Assembly: GCF_019431355.1 (NCBI RefSeq)
Contig: NZ_CP080269.1
Location: forward strand, 930,001 to 994,000
Length of the DNA: 64,000 bases
Reading direction: 5' to 3'
Source of the DNA: Paenibacillus sp. R14(2021)
GTDB taxonomy: Bacteria > Bacillota > Bacilli > Paenibacillales > Paenibacillaceae
Position numbers and translations under genes: made by a program. This document shows positions 9,465 through 18,279 of this stretch, piece by piece (position 1 is the stretch's first letter; each line of letters opens with the position of its first letter). A model generated the notes under the pieces. The model saw only the letters and a program-made list of their open reading frames with translations. It was not told the DNA's origin and ran no database searches.

Positions 9465-9597
9465 ACACTACAAAAATAGAAGCCATTGAAGCTTCAAAAC
9501 AAAAAGCTACCTATGCTGGTTTTCATTTTTCGCCTGACGCCACTGAAATTTCAATTCAACTGCAAGCAGTATATTTCAATCCAAGGAGGATTTTATC

Positions 9598-10251
9598 ATG
9601 ACAGTGGAAGCCCCGATCTCTCACAATGATCTATCCGCAATTATGCACGAGAGAAGGTCTGTTCGTACGTATGATCCGACATTCAAATTATCCCGCGAAG
9701 AAATCAAAGCAATCCTTACCGATGCGGTCCAAGCACCGTCCGGAGTCAACCTTCAATCTTGGCGTTTTCTAGTAATCGATTCCCAAACGCTGAAGGAGAA
9801 ACTGCTTCCAATCGCATTCAATCAAAAACAAGTCAAAGATGCGTCTGCTATAATCGCCGTACTTGGAGATTTGGAGAGCTACAAAAAAACAGAAACCATA
9901 TATGAGCGCACAGTTCAAGCAGGTTACATGACGGAAAGCGATAAACAAAGGAAAGTTGAGAATACACTAAAAATGTATGAATCTTTCCCTTATGAGTTGC
10001 TAAGCAAATATGCATATATCGATGGAGGACTGGTTTCCATGCAGCTAATGCTTGCAGCAAAAGCAAGAGGATATGATACGGTCGCGATGGCTGGTTATGA
10101 CTTAAATGCATTCAAAGAAGCCTTTAGTATCAGCGAACGGTATGTCTCCGTCATTCTTATCGCAATTGGTAAAGCTTTGAAAGAAGGCCATCCATCCATC
10201 CGGATGTCCGTAGAGGAAGTAACAAGTTGGAATGAAATGACATTTGAATGA
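9598..10251 (+). CDS. Nitroreductase family FMN-dependent oxidoreductase
   Basis: A 217-residue flavoprotein expected to reduce nitro or quinone compounds with NAD(P)H. The N-terminal FMN phosphate-binding motif reads HERRSVRTYD at about 18-27, followed by the flavin contact APSGVNLQSWRF at about 46-57, and the late GGLVSMQLMLAAKARGYDT segment packs on the flavin. The start follows CAAGGAGG. Its promoter has a TetR-type palindrome, so induction by a toxic compound is likely. It is followed at 30 bases by an NTF2-like gene, probably in the same transcript. Confidence 0.9.
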   Translation: MTVEAPISHNDLSAIMHERRSVRTYDPTFKLSREEIKAILTDAVQAPSGVNLQSWRFLVIDSQTLKEKLLPIAFNQKQVKDASAIIAVLGDLESYKKTETIYERTVQAGYMTESDKQRKVENTLKMYESFPYELLSKYAYIDGGLVSMQLMLAAKARGYDTVAMAGYDLNAFKEAFSISERYVSVILIAIGKALKEGHPSIRMSVEEVTSWNEMTFE

Positions 10252-10281
10252 AAATTATTATTTTTGGGGGAGTGAGTACGC

Positions 10282-10656
10282 ATGGAATCTACAGAAGCAT
10301 TAATAAACATGCACTTGGCAATCTGGAGTGAAACTGATCGACAGAAGAGGAAACAATCCATCGATGAAGTGTATTCCGATACTTGTGAAATTCTTGATCC
10401 CTTCTATCCAGACATATTTCGGGGACGAGATGCACTCATGAATTTAATTGATGGGGTTCAAGCGAAATTTCCCGGTTTTGTTTTTACTAAGAACCAGTTG
10501 GACGAGCATCATAACATTATAAAGCTTAGTTGGAGCTATGGTCCGGAAGGAAACCCAAATGTGGTAACTGGCTATGATTTCTTTATTACGGATGGAAAGT
10601 ACATTCAGTTTTTATATATCTTTATAAATAAACCTGAAACGGCGCCCTCATCATAA
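10282..10656 (+). CDS. NTF2/SnoaL-like small protein
   Basis: A 124-residue protein with the cone-shaped NTF2-like fold pattern: an N-terminal helix (INMHLAIWSETDRQKR), the strand-turn YSDTCEILDPFYPDIFRGRD and alternating strands ending in GYDFFITDGKYIQFLYIFI. The family includes isomerases, dehydratases and binding proteins, and no active site can be assigned. The ribosome binding site is GGGGGAGTGAG. Its closeness to the nitroreductase suggests a shared response. Confidence 0.75.
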   Translation: MESTEALINMHLAIWSETDRQKRKQSIDEVYSDTCEILDPFYPDIFRGRDALMNLIDGVQAKFPGFVFTKNQLDEHHNIIKLSWSYGPEGNPNVVTGYDFFITDGKYIQFLYIFINKPETAPSS

Positions 10657-10760
10657 TAGGAAAAATTTCAATAACCAACCGTTCGATAAGGTACAGGGGA
10701 TATACCTTGAAGGTATCCGGCTTATCGATTCGACGATGATCGGATGTACCGTCAAATTTA

Positions 10761-11015
10761 GCAACAGAAGCGCATGCGGGAACCGAAGGGGCGAGTTTTC
10801 GCTCCTTTTTTACTGCTCTTCTGCACGCTGCTCCACGAACCTCCGGAAGCTTTCACACCCATTTCTCGATGGGTCGATGCCCTTTCATTCCTTCGTTACG
10901 CCTATCCGGTGGGTGGAGGCCGGTTATCCTAATGGTACGGGTCTGTGCCCTTATGTTCAACGCAATCCGGTACTCCGTGCAGTCTTGAGATCCTGCGAAT
11001 AAACCAATTTTCGTG
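10761..11015 (-). repeat. IS110-type noncoding end, copy 1
   Basis: About 255 bp that recur at 25406-25628 with small differences (shared blocks include CGCATGCGGGAAC, GGGGCGAGTTTTCGCTCC, CCTTTCATTCCTTCGTTACG and CAGTCTTGAGATCCTGCG). In both places it lies 3' of an IS110 transposase remnant on the minus strand. It contains GGGGCGAGTTTTCGCTCC, a small hairpin. Some IS110-family elements carry a guide RNA gene in this noncoding end, so this may be the relic of one. Confidence 0.6.
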
Positions 11016-11030
11016 CTAACAGAGAAGCGC

Positions 11031-11191
11031 CTAAGCAGCTTGTTTCATAGGATGAGCTCGATCCGGTTCGTAAGCTTCACCGCTTTGTGCCATGGCAACC
11101 AATAGGCGAGCCAGCTTGCCGCAAAGCAGTGCAACGGCGACTTCATCCTCGATTACCTGCAGCTGCTCCATAGCCAGATCATAACTGGGAA
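11031..11191 (-). pseudogene. IS110 family transposase, C-terminal remnant
   Basis: The minus strand encodes the end of an IS110-type transposase, with CGKLARLLVAMAQSGEAYEP followed by a stop at 11031. The N-terminal RuvC-like domain and the catalytic serine motif are gone. The identification rests on the family's typical final helix pattern and on the second remnant at 25629-25745 next to the same repeat. Confidence 0.65.
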
Positions 11192-11329
11192 CATTGTTAC
11201 CTTTGAAAAAAAATTCTACTTAAACTTTCGAAACGTAATGATTTATAATGAACGTAACAGCAGGATGAAACGAGGGCCAACGGCCAAAAAATCTAATAAA
11301 ATAAATTCGAAATCAGGGGAGAAACAGAC

Positions 11330-11899
11330 ATGAGAAAACTCGTATTATTCATGCATGTGTCGCTGGATGGGTATGCGTCGGATTCGAACGGAGGACTCGA
11401 TTGGATTCCGTACAACGAGGAATTAGAGAAATACGCCGAGGAGATCGTAGCCGAAGTCGGAGCTCCCGTTTATGGACGCACGACGTATCAGATGATGGAG
11501 AGCTACTGGCCCACTGTGCTAGACAATCCGAATGTTTCAAGGCACGATATGGAGCATGCCAAATGGCTGCAGGATGTTAAGAAGATCGTCATTTCTGGGA
11601 CGATGGACAAGGTGGAATGGAACAATACGATGCTGATCAAGGCCAATATCGCAGAGGAAATCAAGGTTCTCAAGGAGCAGCCTGGCAAAAATCTCGTCAT
11701 CTTCGGCAGCCCGGGAGCGGCGAGGACGCTGCTTGAGCTCGGCCTGATCGACGAATTCCTGCTTACAATTTGTCCGGTTGTCCTGGGCGACGGAAAATCG
11801 GTATTCGACGGCGGTGGCGAGAAAATCAGGCTCAAGCTGTTATCCAGCCGAGCGCTCAAGTCGGGCATTATTGCTGCCCGCTATGAATTGGAGAAATAG
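11330..11899 (+). CDS. Dihydrofolate reductase family protein (RibD C-terminal domain, YyaP/YwjB-like)
   Basis: A 189-residue cytoplasmic reductase-like protein. It starts RKLVLFMHVSLDGYA, has the NADPH-binding YGRTTYQMM near 45-53 and PGKNLVIFGSPGAARTLLELGLIDEF near 120-146, and LTICPVVLGDGKSVF after that, all characteristic of the RibD C-terminal fold. In known members this resembles the reductase step of riboflavin synthesis, but stand-alone proteins of this size generally have no proven substrate. The start follows CAGGGGAGA. It forms a single-gene transcript with its own terminator. Confidence 0.88.
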   Translation: MRKLVLFMHVSLDGYASDSNGGLDWIPYNEELEKYAEEIVAEVGAPVYGRTTYQMMESYWPTVLDNPNVSRHDMEHAKWLQDVKKIVISGTMDKVEWNNTMLIKANIAEEIKVLKEQPGKNLVIFGSPGAARTLLELGLIDEFLLTICPVVLGDGKSVFDGGGEKIRLKLLSSRALKSGIIAARYELEK

Positions 11900-11948
11900 C
11901 CGTACAAGGTGTTCCGCTAACGGGTAACTGTTGTTCAATAAAACCAAG

Positions 11949-11984
11949 AAGGTAGCTGATCAGAGATGATCGGTTACCTTTTTT
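11949..11984 (+). terminator. Terminator after the RibD-like reductase gene
   Basis: Arms AAGGTAGCTGATC and GATCGGTTACCTT pair with one or two wobbles around a short loop and are followed by TTTT. Confidence 0.85.
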
Positions 11985-12211
11985 AGCAAGTCGGTAGCGA
12001 AGTGATATAATCTTATATAATGTTATTACTAGTTAGAAGCTGCAGCCCTTCGTTACGCTAACTACTGGCAGTATATCGGGAAACCCTAACCAAAGTCGGG
12101 CACTTCCCCGACCGAGGTCCGTTTCCTTTCTCCTTTAATGCTGAGAAAATCATTCCATGAGAGAATACCTGGGTGAAATTCAGCGGAACCGCGCCGGAAG
12201 AGGAGAATCCC

Positions 12212-13183
12212 ATGAAACGGAAACGAAAAATGTTGAAGGTCTTCACATATTTGATTCTGACGGTAGCCTTGCTGCTGTTGGCGGGTTGGATTTATCAACG
12301 ATTGGCGAGTAGCCACGATCTAAAAACGTATAAACCGGTTGGGCAGTTGTACGAGGTGAGCGGCGGCCGGATGCATCTGTACACAGCCGGGCAAGGCCCG
12401 GTCACCGTCGTCTTCTCGGTAGGATGGGGGACGGCGAATCCATATGTGGATTTCTATCCTCTGTATAGTAAGCTGGAATCCAAAGTCAAAATCGCCGTCT
12501 ACGACCGGTTCGGTTACGGATACAGCGAATTGACCGAAAAGAAACGGGACACCTCCGTGATCGCCGAGGAAATCCATCAGGTGCTCGAGCGGTCCGGACA
12601 GCATCCGCCCTACGTATTCGCCGCCCATTCCTTGGGTTCCCTCGAAGCGATCCGGTTTGCCCAGAAATATCCGGACGAAGTGAAAGGAATCCTGTTCATT
12701 GAAGGCGGGAGTCCGGAGTACTATGCGTCCAGTAGGCCGCTGACTATCGTTCCGCTCGTCTATCGTTTTCTGACGAAGGCCGGAATTGCGCGTACGTTAT
12801 ATCATTTCGACGGATTCGCGGAATCGATGGCTGGCGAGAGAAACGGCTTTAAGATGCTTCCGCCGAAACTGAGGGAATTGGACCGAGTTTCAACGCTATT
12901 GCTGGCAGGCAATCGGAACATGACCGATGAAATCCGGCTAAGCAGGGAAAACGCGGAGACCGTGCTGCAAGGAAAGAAACCGCTCGGCGTCCCGATTACG
13001 GTGCTGACGGCTGACGCCTTCGGCAAGCTCGGCAACGACAAGGATTGGGAAAGCAGCCAGGCCACACTTACCTCCTGGTCGGCCGATGGCAAACAGATCA
13101 TCGTGCCGAACTCCTCCCACTATTTGCACCATTACGCGCCCGAGCTGGTAGCCGGGGAGATCCTGAAACTTGCGGAAAAATGA
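12212..13183 (+). CDS. Membrane-anchored alpha/beta hydrolase
   Basis: A 323-residue hydrolase. An N-terminal helix (about 8-28) anchors it to the membrane. The nucleophile elbow is AHSLGS (Ser near 142), the oxyanion region is near VGWGTANP, and the last catalytic His is in NSSHYLHHY near 308. ATG 12212 is preferred over ATG 12173 because it follows AAGAGGAG. The fold covers esterases, lipases and peptidases, and the substrate is not clear. The 170 bases upstream of 12173 hold no other gene. Confidence 0.88.
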   Translation: MKRKRKMLKVFTYLILTVALLLLAGWIYQRLASSHDLKTYKPVGQLYEVSGGRMHLYTAGQGPVTVVFSVGWGTANPYVDFYPLYSKLESKVKIAVYDRFGYGYSELTEKKRDTSVIAEEIHQVLERSGQHPPYVFAAHSLGSLEAIRFAQKYPDEVKGILFIEGGSPEYYASSRPLTIVPLVYRFLTKAGIARTLYHFDGFAESMAGERNGFKMLPPKLRELDRVSTLLLAGNRNMTDEIRLSRENAETVLQGKKPLGVPITVLTADAFGKLGNDKDWESSQATLTSWSADGKQIIVPNSSHYLHHYAPELVAGEILKLAEK

Positions 13184-13199
13184 GGCGAGCTGTCGATGG

Positions 13200-13317
13200 T
13201 CCTCACATGAGGACAGGATTTAAGACTGCTCACTTTCACGATTTAATTGTCGATGAGAGTATGAGAATAAGAGGCGTAGGGCGTAAGTTATTTGAATCGA
13301 TTAGAGATAGCAGGTGA
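13200..13317 (+). pseudogene. GNAT acetyltransferase remnant
   Basis: The frame ending at 13317 reads HDLIVDESMRIRGVGRKLFESIRD, which contains the acetyl-CoA pyrophosphate loop of GNAT enzymes (R-x-x-G-V-G). Everything before and after is missing, and the frame has no start of its own. It begins just after the hydrolase stop. The following 180 bases to the phosphorylase hold only a weak CGCG hairpin with a T run near 13391-13411. Confidence 0.6.
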
Positions 13318-13549
13318 TGCAGAATCTCCCGGGCACCCTGAATTTGCGCGGCCGATCAGGTACGATCAGCTGCCTTTGTTCAACTAAGTTCGCGAAAAAC
13401 GCGGGCTTTTTTATTAATCGTATCAAGTTGTGAGGTACGGTTGTTCCCGATCGTCATAGGCACGTGTACCATAAACCGTCATATAGTATTAAGGCATGAA
13501 GGTAGGCGCTTACGTGGCGAAGTGCAATCTTTTCAAAAATAGAGGTGCG

Positions 13550-15727
13550 ATGATGCAAAAAAGCGGTATAGCGTATTTCTCGGCAGAGTTCGGACTTGAT
13601 GAATCCTTACCGATTTACTCTGGTGGCCTTGGTATATTAGCTGGCGACCATGTTAAGGCGGCAGCAGACTTGAATGTTCAGCTTACAGGCGTAGGCATAT
13701 TTTACGGAAAAGGTTATTTCCAGCAGCGAATTGACGAGTGCGGTTCGCAACAACATCTGTATATAGAGATTGATCATGAGGCGAGCGTTTACCCGGTTCG
13801 GCTCATGCGGAAAGACGATGGTCAGCTTCTGGTCATCGAGGTTCCGTTGGCCGGCAGGCAGGTATATGCGAAAGTATGGTCCGTACAGGTGGACTCAGTC
13901 ACGCTGTACCTGCTCAATACGGACGTTGAAATGAATAGCCATGCGGACCGCCAATTGACTGACATGCTCTATCCTAGTGATCATGACGTTCGGTTAAGCC
14001 AAGAGATGCTCCTCGGCATCGGCGGTGCGAGACTGCTTGCAGCGCTGGGCATCCGTCCGGACGTCTGGCATATGAATGAAGGGCATTGCGCGTTTTTAAC
14101 GCTCGAGCGAATTCGTATGCTGTCGGCTGAAGGCGTGACTTTTGAGACGGCATTAGAAGCGGTCAAAGCAAGCACCGTCTTTACGACGCATACACCGGTT
14201 CCGGCCGGACACGACGTTTTTTCCATCGACATGATGGACCGTTATTTCAGCGACTATTACTGGCAGCTCGGGGCGGATAGGGAGCGGGTACTCGCGCTCG
14301 GCCGCCTGGATGGTGCGTTTAACATGACGCGACTTGCCGTCAGCACATCGTCGAAGGTAAACGGTGTAAGCAAATTGCACGGTGAGGTGACCCGCGATTT
14401 GTTCCACAACTGGATGCCGCATATTCCTAGACAGGATATTCCCGTTGATTCGGTCACAAACGGAATCCATATTGGGACATGGCTAGCTGGAGGCATGAGG
14501 GAGCTGTTCGATCGGTATCTCCCGTCCAATTGGACCGCTCGTACATCGGAACCGGATATATGGGCTGCCGTTTGGAATATCCCACAGAACGAGCTGTGGA
14601 AAGCGCATCAACGGGCAAAATCCAAGATGCTTCTAGAGTTTGGCTTGCCGCTTGATTTGTCTGGCGGAGGGCCGCTCATCATCGGCTTTGCCAGGCGGTT
14701 TGCAACGTATAAGCGGGCGCTCCTTATCTTCAGCGATCCGGATCGGCTTGCACGCATTTTGGGCGATTCGGAGCGGCCAGTTTGCCTCGTTTTCGCCGGC
14801 AAGGCACATCCCGCGGACGGACCGGGGCAAGACTTGATCCGGAAAATCGTGGAGCTGTCTCGGGAAGAAAGGTTCAAGGGCCGCGTATTTATCATAGAGA
14901 ATTATGCAATGGGTAAGGCGAAAAGGCTTGTCCAGGGCGTAGACGTTTGGCTTAACACGCCCTTGAAGCCGATGGAAGCGAGCGGTACAAGTGGGCAAAA
15001 GGCTGCTATAAACGGAGTGCTTACATGTAGTGTATTGGACGGATGGTGGGTGGAAGGATACAACGGACGGAACGGCTGGGCAATCGAGAGCGCGGCGGGT
15101 GGTGACCTCGAGATGCAGGCGAAACAGGAAAGTGAAGCGCTATACCGGGTGCTTGAGGAGGAGATTATTCCATTGTTCTACAAGCGAGGCGATCTATCGA
15201 TCCCGATGGATTGGATCAATTTCATGAAAGAATCAATCTACTCACTCGCGCCTGTCTTCAACACCCATAGAATGATTAACGATTATTTGCATAAGATGTA
15301 TGTCCCCATGAGCGCAAGAGGAGAGCGGTTCGCCGCGGACAACTTCGAGGTCGCGTCAAGGGTTGCAGCTTACAAGCAATTCATCCGCAACAACTGGTCC
15401 GGTGTCCGTGTCGGGAAAGTGGACATTCTAGCCGGCCCTTGCAGCAGAATCGGGCTGAATAAGACAGCTTTTCGCGTCGAAATTCAACTTGGCGCTATAA
15501 GACACAAGGACGTCCGCGTTGAGGCTGTAGGTTCCGACGGCCATCAAGGTATCTGGAAGGTGAAACTGGATCCGGTACAGCAGCAGGTAATGGGATTGTA
15601 CGTCTACGAAGGGGCTTATCCCGATGTCTCGATCGATTTCTGGAAGGCTAACGTGAACGTGCGGGTCACACCAATTAGCCCAGATTTCGCTAATGACTTC
15701 GAAATGGAGCTGGCCGCTTGGGGGTAA
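13550..15727 (+). CDS. glgP: Alpha-glucan phosphorylase (short, GlgP-type)
   Basis: A 725-residue pyridoxal-phosphate enzyme that releases glucose 1-phosphate from alpha-1,4-glucans. The N-terminus shows the family signature AYFSAEFGLDESLPIYSGGLG, and the catalytic centre EASGTSGQKAAINGV carries the cofactor lysine (about residue 484) followed by SVLDGWW. Phosphate-site residues RFATYKRA are near residue 385. ATG 13550 follows AGAGGTG; an extension to 13496 has no binding site. It belongs to the shorter bacterial/archaeal type rather than the 800-residue animal type. It is not next to other glycogen genes. Confidence 0.93.
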   Translation: MMQKSGIAYFSAEFGLDESLPIYSGGLGILAGDHVKAAADLNVQLTGVGIFYGKGYFQQRIDECGSQQHLYIEIDHEASVYPVRLMRKDDGQLLVIEVPLAGRQVYAKVWSVQVDSVTLYLLNTDVEMNSHADRQLTDMLYPSDHDVRLSQEMLLGIGGARLLAALGIRPDVWHMNEGHCAFLTLERIRMLSAEGVTFETALEAVKASTVFTTHTPVPAGHDVFSIDMMDRYFSDYYWQLGADRERVLALGRLDGAFNMTRLAVSTSSKVNGVSKLHGEVTRDLFHNWMPHIPRQDIPVDSVTNGIHIGTWLAGGMRELFDRYLPSNWTARTSEPDIWAAVWNIPQNELWKAHQRAKSKMLLEFGLPLDLSGGGPLIIGFARRFATYKRALLIFSDPDRLARILGDSERPVCLVFAGKAHPADGPGQDLIRKIVELSREERFKGRVFIIENYAMGKAKRLVQGVDVWLNTPLKPMEASGTSGQKAAINGVLTCSVLDGWWVEGYNGRNGWAIESAAGGDLEMQAKQESEALYRVLEEEIIPLFYKRGDLSIPMDWINFMKESIYSLAPVFNTHRMINDYLHKMYVPMSARGERFAADNFEVASRVAAYKQFIRNNWSGVRVGKVDILAGPCSRIGLNKTAFRVEIQLGAIRHKDVRVEAVGSDGHQGIWKVKLDPVQQQVMGLYVYEGAYPDVSIDFWKANVNVRVTPISPDFANDFEMELAAWG

Positions 15728-15881
15728 AGAAAAACGGGCAGCAGGATGAAAAAAATAAATCGGTACATTTTCAAATCCAGCCTGAATGGATCGAAATCAG
15801 TTGGGCGGGTTTGTATTAATTTTTATGTCAATCTATATCTTCTTTAAACCTCGACAACAAGTTTAGAAGAAGAATGTAAGA

Positions 15882-16155
15882 GGACAAGAACATATATGCA
15901 TAAGAAGCCGCGTTTTTCGCGGTTTTTTATTTTTATGGATACAACTTCTTGTCCATTTCAAAAGACAAGAAGTTGCACAGTTATCCAAAGTTTTATTTAT
16001 GGGATCAAGTTCTTGTCAAAACCGAATGACAAAAACTTGATCCCATTTCCGAAATTGACAAGAACTTGATTTCATTCCCGACGAAAGACAGGGAATCCCA
16101 TATTGAATGCAGCCGGCCAGAAATGAACGATTGCTCTTCGTTAAACTAACAGGCA
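15882..16155. repeat. Hairpin-array element, copy A
   Basis: First of seven related intergenic elements. It starts near GGACAAGAAC, has an intrinsic-terminator-like CCGCG/CGCGG stem with a T run at 15908-15926 (this probably also ends the glgP transcript), an extra inverted pair ACTTCTTGTC/GACAAGAAGT at about 15942-15972, then arms at 15999-16018 and 16027-16046 (one mismatch), and a last direct motif TTGACAAGAACTTGATTTCATTCCC. It is the longest and most divergent copy. Confidence 0.75.
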
Positions 16156-16206
16156 GTTTAGCCAACAAAATGCTTCCATTTTCGTTTTTTTCCATGCTGC
16201 CGCGCG

Positions 16207-16803
16207 TTACGTATTCGCTTTGCCCGCATAGACGTTGATGTGGTCAATATGCGCGATTTTGCCTTTGGCGACTTTGCTTGGGCCGACGAATTTCAGTTCG
16301 TATGCTTTGGATGGATGGTAAACATAGATTTTGTCCGTGCCGGTGAAGCGGACTTCCTTAGGCATGCCAAGCGTTTTGATGACGGACGCGAAGGTCAGCG
16401 ATTTGATGCCCCCCGTCCGATCGATGGACGTCCCAAAATTGCGCAAATCGTAGATGACGCCGGATTTATTGATGCCGAAGCCGTATGCGCCTTTTCCCAT
16501 GCCGAAATTGTACATTTCGAAATGGTTGCCTTTTAGGTCACCGCCTACATCCGGTTCGCCCCATTTGTAATGAACGGCGGAGATCGGCGTTTTGCCGGCG
16601 ATGGCGTTTAAGCCCGGGATTTTTCCTACGCTCGCAAGCTTGAAGATGCTCTTAATATAGTCCTTCTGCGCGTTCGTGCTAGCGCTAGTGCTGGCTGCCG
16701 CGTGGACATTCGAATGAGAGATCGTCATGGAGCTTACCGCGATCAATCCGGTCAAGGCCAGCTTGGCGGCTAATTTATACGAGTGTTTCGATTTGTTCAA
16801 CAT
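16207..16803 (-). CDS. Secreted YjgB-like protein (DUF4309 family)
   Basis: A 198-residue secreted protein. The signal peptide (LALTGLIAVSSM... with cleavage after VHA near residue 34) is followed by the DUF4309 domain, recognisable by KTPISAVHYKWGEPD and YGFGINKSGVIYDLRNFG. In Bacillus YjgB is an uncharacterised exported protein. I chose ATG 16803 because AAGAGGTG lies upstream; a GTG at 16815 overlaps that site. Its promoter region and first third were duplicated at 24.2-24.5 kb. Confidence 0.85.
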   Translation of the reverse strand: MLNKSKHSYKLAAKLALTGLIAVSSMTISHSNVHAAASTSASTNAQKDYIKSIFKLASVGKIPGLNAIAGKTPISAVHYKWGEPDVGGDLKGNHFEMYNFGMGKGAYGFGINKSGVIYDLRNFGTSIDRTGGIKSLTFASVIKTLGMPKEVRFTGTDKIYVYHPSKAYELKFVGPSKVAKGKIAHIDHINVYAGKANT

Positions 16804-16896
16804 ATAGAATTTCACCTCTTATTATTATTGGAGACAAGGGACGGTTGGCTTACAACCTCATATTACCCAGACCAGCCTCAAAAGGAATAACAGAGC

Positions 16897-16924
16897 GGTA
16901 ACGAAACAGTTACAAGAAGGTAAC
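16897..16924 (-). promoter_or_regulatory. GTTAC repeats upstream of the YjgB-like gene
   Basis: On the gene's strand the motif GTTACC occurs twice in direct orientation with an inverted GTAAC between them, at 11-base spacing. The same arrangement is kept in the duplicate at about 24218-24245. The phasing of one helical turn suggests binding by a response regulator, but which one is unknown. Confidence 0.4.
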
Positions 16925-17029
16925 AAAGAGATTCGACCTGTAGGAATGACAAAAGATGATGTTTCCTGCGGTGTAATGAGCTCCGCCGGCACGTTATTAT
17001 GTGGTTAACGCACGCATCGGAGGGCATCC

Positions 17030-17167
17030 ATGATGAAATCGCTAGACTCCATTTACTATATTCGTAAGGAAGAAGAACCAATCGAATCTCCAGCTACGAC
17101 AGATCCAGTCTTAACAAAGGGGCGGGGGAGGTCAAAGAGATCGCGAGCATCGAAAGAGCGGGCGTGA
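17030..17167 (+). CDS. Small basic protein of unknown function (45 residues)
   Basis: An open frame of 45 codons from ATG 17030 with CGGAGGG seven bases upstream. The N-terminal half is ordinary (SLDSIYYIRKEEEPIE), and the C-terminal half is very basic (GRGRSKRSRASKERA). No family recognised. The good ribosome binding site is the main support. The following bases to 17376 contain an open run resembling protein sequence (YELHNQFQKKAKRISS) without a start, possibly another remnant. Confidence 0.35.
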   Translation: MMKSLDSIYYIRKEEEPIESPATTDPVLTKGRGRSKRSRASKERA

Positions 17168-17315
17168 TCCGGCACACGGCGATATTTTGAAAAGAGTATG
17201 AGCTGCATAACCAGTTCCAAAAAAAAGCGAAAAGAATCTCGTCAAATGAGTTCATATACACCTATGGGTATGTTCATCTTGAATATGTTTTGTACTTGGT
17301 CTGCGATCATAATGA

Positions 17316-17341
17316 AAAGGATCCGCCTTGGCGGATCCTTT
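17316..17341. terminator. Hairpin terminator after the YsnE-like gene
   Basis: A perfect stem AAAGGATCCGCC/GGCGGATCCTTT with a two-base loop and short A/T flanks, placed just beyond the stop of the minus-strand acetyltransferase gene. Confidence 0.7.
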
Positions 17342-17376
17342 CACTTCTGCTATCAATTGCGGCTACTGGCCCCCGC

Positions 17377-17832
17377 TTACAGCTCCAACGTCATGAACAG
17401 ACTGTTGGGATCCAATTCATAGTTCGAGAACGGGGCGCACTCCTTGAAGCCAAAGCTAGCGTACAGCCGCTTGGCCGGATCGAAGGCCGCCATGGACCCC
17501 GTCTCCAGGCTCAGCCGCGAATAGCCGCGGCGCTTGGCTTCTTCAATAATGTGCGCCAAGAGGCTGCGAGCGACGCCCTTCCGGAGATGGATGGCGGCCG
17601 TACGCATCGACTTGATCTCGCCATGCGAGCCGTCCAGCTCTTTAAGTGCGCCGCAGCCCATCAGCTGTCCGTGTTCCCAAGCACTCCAGAACGTAATCTC
17701 CGGCTGCTTCAATCCCGTCAGATCGAGGGCATGCACGCTCTCTGGCGGGGAACTCTCGAACATGCTTTTCAGATGCTCCCGGATCAGGTCCATAATTTCA
17801 GGACCCGTTAAATCATCGACGATCAATTCCAA
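17377..17832 (-). CDS. GNAT family N-acetyltransferase, YsnE-like
   Basis: A 151-residue acetyltransferase. The acetyl-CoA loop reads LRKGVARSLLAHII, preceded by the strand GEIKSMRTA and followed by SRLSLETGSMAAFDPAKRLYASFGF, the typical end of the fold. The start is probably TTG 17832, with GGAGGAG at the correct distance; a TTG at 17847 overlaps that site. B. subtilis YsnE has the same length and the same opening (IDDLTG-type). Its acceptor substrate is not known here. Confidence 0.85.
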   Translation of the reverse strand: MELIVDDLTGPEIMDLIREHLKSMFESSPPESVHALDLTGLKQPEITFWSAWEHGQLMGCGALKELDGSHGEIKSMRTAAIHLRKGVARSLLAHIIEEAKRRGYSRLSLETGSMAAFDPAKRLYASFGFKECAPFSNYELDPNSLFMTLEL

Positions 17833-17979
17833 GACGATCTCCTCCAATGCCGTGACCTCTAATTCGTATTCGTTAACCTATAGCAAGAGTATAAGGGGGA
17901 TGCCTGCATGGACACAACGTAACGTGGCGGCGGCAGGTGGGGTTCTTTAAGCGTACACAGATAAAGAATAACAAGTAAT

Positions 17980-18178
17980 GTGATACCGAATGTATGTTAT
18001 TGTTTTAATAGTATTTGTTTAACACTAATCGCAGGCTGTAAAGAGAAAGAACCTTGGGATTATGAAGCAGTATTGGTTGTTGCTAAAGAGGACGGGAGAG
18101 TTTTGGTGGTGCGTGAAAAACCTGCTATTTTTAAAAGACCAATTAATGAAAAGCCCTACACGCTATCTCTTTGTTTGG
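17980..18178 (+). pseudogene. DUF3221-type lipoprotein gene interrupted by a repeat element
   Basis: From GTG 17980 the frame encodes a short lipoprotein signal with lipobox IAGC and then AVLVVAKEDGRVLVVREKP, the opening of DUF3221 (YobA-like) proteins. After residue 66 homology ends exactly where a hairpin-array element begins (TGTCGGG at 18179). A related truncated gene lies at 56487-56759. Confidence 0.6.
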
Positions 18179-18279
18179 TGTCGGGTGACAAGAACATTAT
18201 CTCATTCCCGCGAAAAGCTTGGAAAGCGCATTAATGAGGGCAGCAAGCCAGAAAATGACCAACTGAACTTCGTTGAACT
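18179..18279. repeat. Hairpin-array element, copy B (short)
   Basis: Starts TGTCGGGTGACAAGAACATT and jumps directly to the outer segment shared with copy E (CGCGAAAAGCTTGGAAAGCG ... ACTTCGTTGAACT). The central inverted repeat and CCGCG hairpin are deleted. It abuts the broken DUF3221 gene. The gap from 18280 to about 18600 shows nothing else. Confidence 0.7.

Noticed and set aside
15882-16155. Possible CRISPR array from repeated TGACAAGAAC motifs
   Set aside because: The repeats are in both orientations with variable, very short spacing, and the same arrangement occurs at seven places; no cas genes are present.
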